From: Thermoplasmata archaeon
GTDB taxonomy: Archaea > Thermoplasmatota > Thermoplasmata > Lutacidiplasmatales > UBA184
Direction of reading: 5' to 3'
NCBI GenBank assembly: GCA_022750055.1
Contig: JAKIWL010000001.1
Location: 124,001 to 188,000 of the forward strand
DNA: 64,000 nucleotides
The first letter of the stretch is position 1. Each line of letters starts with the position of its first letter. Shown here piece by piece: positions 56,046 through 64,000 of the stretch. The notes beneath the pieces were generated by a model. It was not told the DNA's origin, searched no databases, and saw only the letters and a list, made by a program, of their open reading frames with translations. The translations under genes and the position numbers were made by a program.

Positions 56046-56518
56046 CAGGCTCCCGGTTCCACCGATACGGTCAGTTCCACCTCGACGGACGCCCCGAGAG
56101 GAAGTCCGGCGACCCCCATCGCGACGCGAGCGGGTCGACCGGCCTCCCCGAAGATCTCGACGAGCAGGTCGGAGGCACCGTTCGCGACCTCGTGGGGTCG
56201 CTCAAACCCCGGGGAGACGGAGACGTACACCGCGACTCGGACCACTCGGAGGACCCGGTCGATCGAACCCAGGGCTCGGGCGAGGGCGCTCAGCCCCTGG
56301 AGCGTGGCGAGGCGGGCGAGATCCCGGGCTTGGGGGACCGACACCTGGGCATCGACCGCTCCCGGGTGGACCGCGCTCCCTCCCGAGGTGACCACCTGGC
56401 CGGAGACCCACGCGAACCCCTTCTCCACGACCACGGGAGCGTAGGAGCCGACGGGGCCGGGCGGAGGAGGGAGCAAGAGGCCGAGCTCCCGCAGACGCTC
56501 GCTCGGTGACCCGGCCAT
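56045..56518 (-). CDS. RidA/YjgF-family protein
   Basis: GSYAPVVVEKGFAWVSGQVVTSGGSAVHPGAVDAQVSVPQARDLARLATLQGLSALARALGSIDRVLRVVRVAVYVSVSPGFERPHEVANGASDLLVEIFGEAGRPARVAMGVAGLPLGASVEVELTV. Confidence 0.92.
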   Translation of the reverse strand: MAGSPSERLRELGLLLPPPPGPVGSYAPVVVEKGFAWVSGQVVTSGGSAVHPGAVDAQVSVPQARDLARLATLQGLSALARALGSIDRVLRVVRVAVYVSVSPGFERPHEVANGASDLLVEIFGEAGRPARVAMGVAGLPLGASVEVELTVSVEPGA

Positions 56519-56569
56519 ACGGTCGCAACTCGGGGCGGGCCAAAAGCTCTTGGCGGGGCGCGGGCAATG

Positions 56570-56577
56570 TATAATTC
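56570..56577 (+). promoter_or_regulatory. TATA box candidate (TATAATTC)
   Basis: About 28 nt upstream of ATG 56602; leaderless arrangement. Confidence 0.55.
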
Positions 56578-56601
56578 GACCGAGGGCGATGGCATCGGCC
56601 G

Positions 56602-57204
56602 ATGGCCTCCTTCTTCCAACGTTTCCGCCGAAAGAGCGACGACGAGGACAAGCCTCCTCGACCCTCGTCCGCCTCTCCCGCGCGACCGTCGAACGCGCCC
56701 CGATCCGCGCCGCCTCCCGCCGGTGCATCGAAGCGGCCGGGCGAAGCGCCGAATCGCCACCCTGGCTCCCCCCGTCCCGCCGGCGCAACCCCGGCACGCC
56801 CACCGAAGGGGAGGCCGGGAGGTCCCGCGCCCCGGCGCGTTCCGACCCCTCCGGCGCCGCCGCCGCCCGGAACGGTCGAGCCGAATCCGAAGGATCCTCC
56901 CCAGGTCGAGTCGGGACCGGCTCCCCCCGTGCCACCTCCTCCGCAGGAGCTTCCGCCTTGGGTCTTGCCGCCGCTTCCCCCTACCGCCACGCGCGACCTC
57001 GACGGAGGACGAACTTCGGGGGCGGCGCTACGGCCCGCAGGCATGACGTCGCCGACGGAGGCTCCGAGACCCCCGCTCCCTCCGGGTCGTTCGACCCCGG
57101 TCCCACGAGGGTCTGGGGAGAGACCCGCCGAACTGTGCTTCGTGTGCGGCACGGCCTTGAACGGTTCGTACTGCCCCACGTGCCGGATGACATGGATCGA
57201 ATGA
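56602..57204 (+). CDS. Proline-rich disordered protein with C-terminal zinc ribbon
   Basis: ~150 aa P/A/R/S-rich followed by ELCFVCGTALNGSYCPTCRMTWIE (CxxC...CxxC). Confidence 0.7.
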   Translation: MASFFQRFRRKSDDEDKPPRPSSASPARPSNAPRSAPPPAGASKRPGEAPNRHPGSPRPAGATPARPPKGRPGGPAPRRVPTPPAPPPPGTVEPNPKDPPQVESGPAPPVPPPPQELPPWVLPPLPPTATRDLDGGRTSGAALRPAGMTSPTEAPRPPLPPGRSTPVPRGSGERPAELCFVCGTALNGSYCPTCRMTWIE

Positions 57205-57287
57205 CGCGAGAGCGGGCGCTGGCGGTTCCGGCGCGACCGACCCTCGTCGAGCTTTAGAGCGCGAGGGAACTGCGCGGCCCCTTACGG

Positions 57288-58964
57288 ATGACGGGATCCG
57301 AGAAGATGCCGGCGCTCGAGCGGTCGGAACGGGATCCCGTCGGGTCGTTCGACGCTCTCGAGACCGCGGTCATCGACCATCTGTTCGCTTTGCAACCCGG
57401 GTATGCCGTCTTCCTCGGCCTCCACGAATACGATGGGCGGCTGCCGGACTATTCGAACGGGTTCACGGATCGATGGCTCTCCGAGTCGGACCGGCTGGGC
57501 GCCCGGATCCACGCGTTGGGCTCCGGCGAGGTTCCGGCGGGCCGATCGATCGACCGGCGCCTCCTCGAGCTCTTGCTCGCGAGCCCGGTCTTCGACCTGA
57601 GGGAGGCGCGCGACCTCGAGCGGAACCCGATGGCGTACCTGGCCTCCCTTTCGATGACCTCCTACATGGTCCGGGAGTACGCGCCGGCCGCCGATCGGGT
57701 CCGCGCGATGGTCGAGACGCTCCGGGCCGTCCCGCGCCTGATCGAGACCGGACGGCGCCGGCTCGAGGCGCGACTGCCGGCTCCGTTCCTGCGACTCGCC
57801 GATTCGATCGGGGCCGGATTGCCGAGCCACTTCGACGAGGTCGAACAGTTCGCCGCCCGCCACGGTTCCGCCCTGCGGCGTGCCGTCTCGGACGTCCGAC
57901 CGGCCGCCGAGGCGTCCGTTCGCGACTTCCTCGACCGGATCCGCAACGAGTGGGGACCGAAGGCGACGGAGGAGTTCGCCCTAGGTCCCCAGCGCTACCA
58001 GACCCTCCTGTGGGTTCGAGAGGGGATCCAGGAGCCGTTCTCCGACATGCTGGAAGAGGGCCGTCGCGACCTCGCCCGAAACCAGTCCCGGCTGGACGAG
58101 ATCGTCCGCTCCGCCGGCCCGGCCCGCTCGGTCTCCGCCCTCCTCGAGACCCTGTATGAGGACCACCCGAGCGCGGACGACCTCGTCCCATCGGCGCAGC
58201 GCTTCGTCTCGGAGACCCGGGAGTTCGTCCGCGACCACGGTCTTGCGACCATCCCGGAGCCGGACTCCTGCCGGGTCGAGGAGACGCCATCCTACGGACG
58301 GGCCCTGTCGACCGCGAGCATGAACCCGCCCGGGCCGTTCGACACGAAGGGCGACGAGGGGATCTATTTCGTCACCCCGGTCGACTCGATGTGGCCCGCC
58401 GAGCGACAGGAGGAGTGGCTGCGCTCGTTGAACCGGTCGATGCTACGCAACATCACCGTGCACGAGGTGTATCCGGGCCATTATCTGCAGTTCCTTCACC
58501 ATCGCCGGGCCGCTGGATCCCTCGCCCGCCGCGTGTTCATGTCGAACTCCTTCACCGAGGGCTGGGCCCACTACTGCGAGCAGCTCGCGGTCGAGGCCGG
58601 CCTGGGCGCGGGCAGCGTCCATGCCGAGGTCGCCCAGCTCCATGATGCCCTCCTTCGGGATTGCCGCCTGATCGCCTCGGTCGGGCTGCACACGGGCGGG
58701 ATGAGCCTCGAGCAGGCGACCGAGCTGTTCCAGACCGAAGCCCACTTCGAACGCCTGCCGGCCGAGCGGGAGGCGATCCGCGGCACCTTCAACCCCGAAT
58801 ACTTCTGCTATACGCTCGGCAAGCTATCGATCCTGCGGGCCCGCGCCCGGCACCTTTCCCCGAAGTTCTCCGGGTCCCTGAAGGCCTTCCACGACCACCT
58901 GCTCTCCTTTGGAGCCCCGCCCGTCGGGATGATCGAGGAGCTGTTCGCCGGGTCGGCGGCGTGA
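57288..58964 (+). CDS. DUF885 family (metallopeptidase-like) protein
   Basis: LFALQPGYAVFLGLHEYDGRLPDYS...NITVHEVYPGHYLQFLHHRR...SFTEGWAHYCEQLAVEAGLG: HExxPGHxxQ and EGWAxYxE motifs. Confidence 0.92.
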   Translation: MTGSEKMPALERSERDPVGSFDALETAVIDHLFALQPGYAVFLGLHEYDGRLPDYSNGFTDRWLSESDRLGARIHALGSGEVPAGRSIDRRLLELLLASPVFDLREARDLERNPMAYLASLSMTSYMVREYAPAADRVRAMVETLRAVPRLIETGRRRLEARLPAPFLRLADSIGAGLPSHFDEVEQFAARHGSALRRAVSDVRPAAEASVRDFLDRIRNEWGPKATEEFALGPQRYQTLLWVREGIQEPFSDMLEEGRRDLARNQSRLDEIVRSAGPARSVSALLETLYEDHPSADDLVPSAQRFVSETREFVRDHGLATIPEPDSCRVEETPSYGRALSTASMNPPGPFDTKGDEGIYFVTPVDSMWPAERQEEWLRSLNRSMLRNITVHEVYPGHYLQFLHHRRAAGSLARRVFMSNSFTEGWAHYCEQLAVEAGLGAGSVHAEVAQLHDALLRDCRLIASVGLHTGGMSLEQATELFQTEAHFERLPAEREAIRGTFNPEYFCYTLGKLSILRARARHLSPKFSGSLKAFHDHLLSFGAPPVGMIEELFAGSAA

Positions 58965-59674
58965 GCCGCGTCGCCGCTCCCCGCACCCAGGCCGATCGGC
59001 TCGGGCGCCACCGTCTGGCCCTGGGCGGGGCGTTCGGACTCATCGGGGCCCTGATCGGGATCGTCCTACCGGTGGGACTCCTCCTTGAAACCGCCTACGC
59101 GCCAGGAGGACCGTCCCCCCTGGGAGGCCCCCAGCTCACCCTGCTCGCGCTCATCCTCACGGCGGGCCTTCTCCTCCTGGTCGTGAGTTTCGTGATGTAC
59201 CGCAGTGCGTTCGCCGCGCTGCGCACCGCCGAGCCGAAATTCTGGGTCGCCTCGGCCCTGTGTCTCATCGGAACGGTCGGATTGATCGTCGTCCTGGTCG
59301 CGTCGGTCGCGGTGGGCGGGTCGGTGGGGGAGGTCGCGCGCTGCGCCCATGGGTCCCCGAGCCACGCGCTCGCCTGCCTACGGGCCGGGTCGTCGGGCGA
59401 GGTGCTCGGTGCGAGCCTTGCCGTACTCGGTTTCTGGCTCGCGTGGGTCGGAGGCGTGGGCATCGTGATCGGCCTGGGATTGGAGGGACGAAGGATCCGA
59501 AAGCCGGCCCTGGTCGCCGGGGCGGCCGCCTATGCGCTCGTCCTCCTCGCGTTCATCGGCCCGTTCGCCGCCCTCCTCCTCTCCCTCCCCTCGACCGGCC
59601 CGTTGTGGATCGCCTTGTCGGTGCTCGCCCTGGTCGCCCCCGGCCTCGTCCTCCGGGGGAGCCAGCGGTCCTAG
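58961..59674 (+). CDS. Polytopic membrane protein of unknown function
   Basis: GTG start overlapping the upstream TGA; six or so TM segments (LALGGAFGLIGALIGIVLPVGLLLETAYA; LTLLALILTAGLLLLVVSFVMY ...). Confidence 0.7.
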   Translation: MSRVAAPRTQADRLGRHRLALGGAFGLIGALIGIVLPVGLLLETAYAPGGPSPLGGPQLTLLALILTAGLLLLVVSFVMYRSAFAALRTAEPKFWVASALCLIGTVGLIVVLVASVAVGGSVGEVARCAHGSPSHALACLRAGSSGEVLGASLAVLGFWLAWVGGVGIVIGLGLEGRRIRKPALVAGAAAYALVLLAFIGPFAALLLSLPSTGPLWIALSVLALVAPGLVLRGSQRS

Positions 59675-59793
59675 GGTCTCGAACCGAGGCACTCCGGCTG
59701 GACCGGTCGCGGACCCGGGTCCCGGGGGGGCCGTCATCGGTTTTCAAATAGGATGCATCGGATGGCCTCGCATTCGATGGGAGGGTGCAGAGG

Positions 59794-60849
59794 ATGAAGG
59801 TGGTGATGGTGCTCTATCCGGGCGGGGCGGCGGCGAAGGAGAACCCGAAGATCCTCGGCGCTGCCGAGAACGCCCTCGGACTTCGACCCATGATCGAATC
59901 CGCGGGCCACGAACTGGTCGCCCTCACGGACAAGGAGCGCGACCTCGACCGGGAGCTGCCGGGGACCGACGTGCTCGTCACCACCCCGTTCTGGCCGGCC
60001 TACGTGACGCGCGCTCGCATCGCCGCCGCGCCCAAGCTCAAGCTGATCCTGACCGCCGGGGTCGGGTCGGACCACATCGACCTAGCGGCCGCCGCGGAGC
60101 GCGGCATCACGGTCGCGGAGATCACCGGCTCGAACGTCGTCAGCGTCGCCGAGCATGCCGTCATGCAGATCCTCGCCCTCGTGCGCGACTACCTCCCGGC
60201 CTATCGGCAGGTCGTCGACGGAAAGTGGGACATCGCCGCCGCTGTGACCCGGTCCCACGACCTCGAGGGAAAGGTGGTCGGGATCGTCGGGGCGGGCCGG
60301 ATCGGCCAGCGGACCGCGATCCGCCTGAAGGGGTTCGACGTGCAGGTACTGTACTACGACTTCCGACGACTCACGACGGCCGAGGAGTACACTCTCGGGA
60401 TCCGCTATGCGCCGCTCGACGACCTCCTCCGGCGATGCGATGTGATCACCATCCACTGCCCGCTGACGCCCGAGACCGACGGCCTGTTCGGTCGAGAACG
60501 CCTGGCGGCGATGAAGCGCGGCGCCTACATCGTCAACACGGCGCGCGGCAAGATCGTGGACACCCAGGCGTTGGTCGAAGCGATGGGTTCCGGCCACCTG
60601 GCCGGATACGCGGGCGATGTATGGTACCCCCAACCCGCGCCACCGGACCACCCGTGGCGGTCGATGCCACACCATGCCCTCACGGTCCACGTCTCCGGGA
60701 CCACGCTCGAGGCCCAGCAGCGCTACTCCGACGGGATCCGGGATTGCCTGACGAGGTTCTTCGCCGGTCGGACTCTCGACCGGGATTACCTCATCGTCGA
60801 CGGTGGCAAGGTCGTCAGCCCGAGCTACAGCTACGCCTTCGGGAAGTAG
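59794..60849 (+). CDS. fdh: NAD-dependent formate dehydrogenase (D-2-hydroxyacid dehydrogenase superfamily)
   Basis: TTPFWPAYVTRARIAAAPKLKLILTAGVGSDHIDL...EITGSNVVSVAEHAVMQILALVRDYLP...GIVGAGRIGQRTAIRLKGF...YAGDVWYPQPAPPDHPWRSMPHHALTVHVSGTTLEAQQRY. Confidence 0.92.
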   Translation: MKVVMVLYPGGAAAKENPKILGAAENALGLRPMIESAGHELVALTDKERDLDRELPGTDVLVTTPFWPAYVTRARIAAAPKLKLILTAGVGSDHIDLAAAAERGITVAEITGSNVVSVAEHAVMQILALVRDYLPAYRQVVDGKWDIAAAVTRSHDLEGKVVGIVGAGRIGQRTAIRLKGFDVQVLYYDFRRLTTAEEYTLGIRYAPLDDLLRRCDVITIHCPLTPETDGLFGRERLAAMKRGAYIVNTARGKIVDTQALVEAMGSGHLAGYAGDVWYPQPAPPDHPWRSMPHHALTVHVSGTTLEAQQRYSDGIRDCLTRFFAGRTLDRDYLIVDGGKVVSPSYSYAFGK

Positions 60850-60933
60850 GACGCAGCCTCTTTCGATCGGGCCGACCCACGATCGGGCGCCGGGCGCGGG
60901 TCGGCGCGAGACTGCTCCGCCGCGGAGCGCCGG

Positions 60934-61935
60934 CTAGGCTGTGAGGTTCTTCGGGGCCATCCACGCGCTGCGCGTGTCGACGTGCCCATCGGCCGAATCG
61001 ACGCGAGCCACCACGCCCGCCGATCGCCCCAGCATCGAGAACTCGAGGGAGTACCAGAAGACGGTGAAATGGTCCGGGGCCTCCCGGACCTCGGCAAAGT
61101 GGTGGGTCTCCGATAGCATCCAGCCCTTCGAGATCGACGGGTGGTAACTGCGTTCCAAGGCTTCCTGAGGGCTCGCGACGGGACCCGGCGAGTTCGGAGG
61201 CGGGTGCAGGCGGATCGAGCGCGGATCGTCCTCTCGGCCGCGAAGGAGATGGAGCCGGGTGAACCGAAGGAACGTCGAATCGGAGCCGGCCCGCTCCTCC
61301 GCGAGGAGGAAGACGAACGGGTTTCCCGTCGGGATGACCGAACTGTACCCCTCCTTCTTCTGGATCGTCCCGGCCTTCCATCGGCCCACGCCCCGGACGG
61401 CGAGGTAGCTGAGATAGATCGCCAGCAGCAACCAGGTGGTCAGTTCCCACAGCGCAACCGGGACCCGGCCCCGCTCGTAGAGCAGTAGCCAGAAGGAGAA
61501 CCCCGTGAACGCGAACGTGCCGAGGTTGATCGCCCGGTCGGCGTCGAGGTGGAACTCGAGCTTGCTGAACGGGGCGAAGGGCGGGACCGAGTAGTGGGTG
61601 AACCCGTCGAGGAAGACGTGGCTCAAACCCCCGCCCTCCATGGCGAGGAAATAGTACAACGTGGACCCGGCCGCGAAGGACGGACCGATCACGTGGGCGA
61701 AGACAGACGGGACGACGAACGCGCCGACCGCCGCGATGACCGTCACCCCAAAGATCGAGTGGGTGATCCCGTGGTGGCGCAGCAGGGGGAAGCGCTTCGC
61801 GAGCGGGAAGAAAAGCGCGTCGGAGTCCGGGAGACCTCCGGCGAGGGCTCCGGCGGCGATGTACTGGAGGCCGCCGGGTCCCCAGACCCCGTAGGAGACC
61901 AAGTAGGCGATGAGTACGTGTGTGAACAGGTCCAC
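60934..61935 (-). CDS. Membrane-bound metal-dependent hydrolase (YdjM-like)
   Basis: VDLFTHVLIAYLVSYGVWGPGG...GALAGGLPDSDALFFPL...HHGITHSIFGVTVIAAVGAFV...GGLSHVFLDGFTHYS. Confidence 0.85.
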   Translation of the reverse strand: MDLFTHVLIAYLVSYGVWGPGGLQYIAAGALAGGLPDSDALFFPLAKRFPLLRHHGITHSIFGVTVIAAVGAFVVPSVFAHVIGPSFAAGSTLYYFLAMEGGGLSHVFLDGFTHYSVPPFAPFSKLEFHLDADRAINLGTFAFTGFSFWLLLYERGRVPVALWELTTWLLLAIYLSYLAVRGVGRWKAGTIQKKEGYSSVIPTGNPFVFLLAEERAGSDSTFLRFTRLHLLRGREDDPRSIRLHPPPNSPGPVASPQEALERSYHPSISKGWMLSETHHFAEVREAPDHFTVFWYSLEFSMLGRSAGVVARVDSADGHVDTRSAWMAPKNLTA

Positions 61936-62083
61936 GATCGTCGAACGAGCCGTTCGGGGGATAACAATGGCGGCCGAAGTTACCCCCCCGCGCGCGCCGG
62001 GTCCCTCCCCCGTGGGGAGCCGTAACACGACAGGCCGCCGGCCCCCCGCGCGGCCTTAAGCCTCCAATTTCCTGACCGGCGCG

Positions 62084-62830
62084 ATGGAGATCCCTCCCGA
62101 GACGGTCGCCCGCCTCGAACAGGAGAACCAGGACCACCGGTGCCCGGGGGGCCCGGAGTCGTGCGTGAGGATCCACGCGATCGCCAAGCTCCCGACCCGC
62201 TTCGGGGGCTACCAGGTCGTAGCGTTCCAGAACGACTGGGACCATCGGGAGCACGCCGCCTTTGTCCACGGGAACGTGGTCGACGCCAAGGAGGTGCCGG
62301 TCCGTATCCACTCCGAATGCCTCACCGGCGACGCCATCGGGTCCCTGCGATGCGACTGCCGCGACCAGCTGATCGATTCCCTCGAGCGCATCGGGAAGAT
62401 GGAACGGGGTGTCGTCCTGTATCTCCGCCAGGAGGGCCGGGGGATCGGGTTCGTCAACAAGATCCGAGCGTACGAGCTCCAGGACGCGGGGTACGACACG
62501 GTTCAGGCGAATGAGATGCTCGGTTTCAACCCGGATGAGCGGGACTACGCGATCGCCGCCCACATGCTCCACTCGCTCCACATCCCGTCGGTACGGGTCA
62601 TGACGAACAACCCGGACAAGATCGAGGACCTCAAGCGCCACGGGGTCGACGTCGTCGGACGGATCCCGCTCATCATTCCGCCCAACGCCTATGACCGGCC
62701 CTACCTGATCACCAAACAGCGCCGCCTGGGCCACCTCCTCGACCTGGAGCAGGAAGAGGAATCGCCCCCGGACGAGTCGGCCCCCGACGGCGGGCCGAGT
62801 CACCGCGAAGCACCCGGTCCCTCGGGGTGA
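62084..62830 (+). CDS. ribA: GTP cyclohydrolase II
   Basis: PVRIHSECLTGDAIGSLRCDCRDQLIDSLERIGKMERGVVLYLRQEGRGIGFVNKIRAYELQDAGYDTVQANEMLGFNPDERDYAIAAHML...RVMTNNPDKIEDLKRHGVDVVGRIPL. Confidence 0.95.
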   Translation: MEIPPETVARLEQENQDHRCPGGPESCVRIHAIAKLPTRFGGYQVVAFQNDWDHREHAAFVHGNVVDAKEVPVRIHSECLTGDAIGSLRCDCRDQLIDSLERIGKMERGVVLYLRQEGRGIGFVNKIRAYELQDAGYDTVQANEMLGFNPDERDYAIAAHMLHSLHIPSVRVMTNNPDKIEDLKRHGVDVVGRIPLIIPPNAYDRPYLITKQRRLGHLLDLEQEEESPPDESAPDGGPSHREAPGPSG

Positions 62831-62945
62831 CCCTGCCGGCCGCCCCCAGGGTGCCCGGGTCGGCCCTGCTCGAGGACCCCGCTGGATTGCGTTGGGGTCA
62901 GGTCGCCCTTATCCGACCTCGCGCCGTCCTTCGGGTCGACACGCC

Positions 62946-63083
62946 ATGAAGGTGAAGGATCCGGTCTGCCACATGACCGTGGACACCGACAAGACCCCGC
63001 ACAAGTCCGAACGCGGGGGCGAACGGTTCTACTTCTGCTCGGCGGCCTGTCGGGTCCGCTTCGAGTCCGAGGGCAGGAAGTGA
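62946..63083 (+). CDS. YHS-domain small protein
   Basis: MKVKDPVCHMTVDTDKTPHKSERGGERFYFCSAACRVRFESEGRK. Confidence 0.85.
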   Translation: MKVKDPVCHMTVDTDKTPHKSERGGERFYFCSAACRVRFESEGRK

Positions 63084-63084
63084 G

Positions 63085-64000
63085 ATGGCTACCGACCCCG
63101 TGTGCGGGATGTCGGTGGACGAACGGTCCTCCGAGCTCATCCTCTTCCGTGACGGACGCGCCCACTACTTCTGCAGCGAGAGCTGCCTAGCCCAGTTCGC
63201 GGACCCGCTGCGCTCGCTGCGGCGGCTCAAGCAGCGGCTCCTCCTCGCGTGGCCGCTCTCCATCGCGGTCGTCCTGCTCGTGTACCTCGCTCGATTCCCC
63301 GGGGCCCCGTATCTCGAGCTCGTCCTCGCCGCCCTCGTCCAGTTCTACGTAGGAGCCCCCTTCTACCGGGGGACGTGGGACGCGCTGCGGAGCCGGGTCG
63401 CGAACATGGACATCCTCATCGCCGTAGGTTCGACCCTCGCCTTCGGCTATAGCGCGCTCTCGGTGCTCGTCCCGGGCCTCGTCCCGGCGGTCAGTTTCTT
63501 CGACGCCTCCGCGCTCATCGTCACCCTGATCCTGACCGGTCATTACCTCGAACAGGCCACTCGGCGCAGCGCGTCGAGCGCGCTCCTCAAGCTCCCCGGC
63601 TTGTTGCCTGGCCGAGTCAGCCTGACCCGGGCCGGGCTCCCGATGGAGTTGGCCCCGAGCGAGGTCGAGGTCGGGGATCGCTTCGTCGTTCCCCCTGGGG
63701 GGCGGGTCCCGGCCGACGGGAAAGTGGTCCTTGGGTCCTCCTCCGTCGACGAGTCGATCCTCACGGGCGAGGCGATGCCGGTCCGCAAGGGAGTGGGGGA
63801 CCCTGTCGTCGCAGGTGCCCTCAACCAGGAGGGTCGCCTCGAGGTCGAGGCCGAACGGGTCGGCGACGACACCTTCCTCGCCCAGGTGGGCCGGCTACTC
63901 GCCGAAGCAGAGACGAGCCGGATGCCGTTGCGACGTCTTGCAGATCGCATCTCCGAGCGGTTCGTCCCGTTCGTCTTCGCGGTCGGGCTGGCCGCCTCCC
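63085..64000 (+). CDS. Heavy-metal (copper) translocating P1B-type ATPase with N-terminal YHS domain (truncated at window end)
   Basis: MATDPVCGMSVDERSSELILFRDGRAHYFCSESCLAQF...NMDILIAVGSTLAFGYSALSVL...VPPGGRVPADGKVVLGSSSVDESILTGEAMPVRKGVGDPVVAGALNQEGRLEVEAERVGDDTFLAQ. Confidence 0.95.
   Translation, partial: MATDPVCGMSVDERSSELILFRDGRAHYFCSESCLAQFADPLRSLRRLKQRLLLAWPLSIAVVLLVYLARFPGAPYLELVLAALVQFYVGAPFYRGTWDALRSRVANMDILIAVGSTLAFGYSALSVLVPGLVPAVSFFDASALIVTLILTGHYLEQATRRSASSALLKLPGLLPGRVSLTRAGLPMELAPSEVEVGDRFVVPPGGRVPADGKVVLGSSSVDESILTGEAMPVRKGVGDPVVAGALNQEGRLEVEAERVGDDTFLAQVGRLLAEAETSRMPLRRLADRISERFVPFVFAVGLAAS

Overview
High-GC archaeal chromosomal segment, most consistent with a Thermoplasmatota-like euryarchaeon. 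The gene content includes L7Ae/S28e/L24e/NDK, archaeal TyrRS, an SRP RNA, FlpA fibrillarin, tRNA-Leu(CAG) and tRNA-Glu(UUC), plus TATA boxes about 25-30 nt upstream of start codons. Most of the window is housekeeping and metabolism. The most interesting parts are: (1) a compact operon at 48.6-55.3 kb (minus strand), largely chained by start/stop overlaps, encoding a conjugation-like (type IV secretion-related) apparatus. It has a VirB4-type ATPase, a VirB6/TrbL/CedA-like polytopic protein, a VirB2-like pilin candidate, a VirB3/PrgI-like membrane protein and a surface Ig-like/wHTH receptor, with no relaxase visible, so it resembles the archaeal Ced/Ted DNA-import systems. (2) A HerA/VirD4-like ATPase with a C-terminal winged helix and a possible restriction-fold nuclease domain, co-transcribed with a small partner (19.9-22.8 kb). 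(3) A Cas4-family nuclease split into two TAATG-coupled, membrane-anchored halves, with Fe-S cysteines and catalytic residues divided between them (8.1-8.9 kb). (4) A polyphosphate/phosphate module: SixA, tandem Tmk-like kinases (one with a P-loop K-to-R change), Ppx/GppA-HD, CHAD and AbrB-PhoU (30.0-36.2 kb). All calls come from reading the sequence and the supplied ORF translations; no searches were run.
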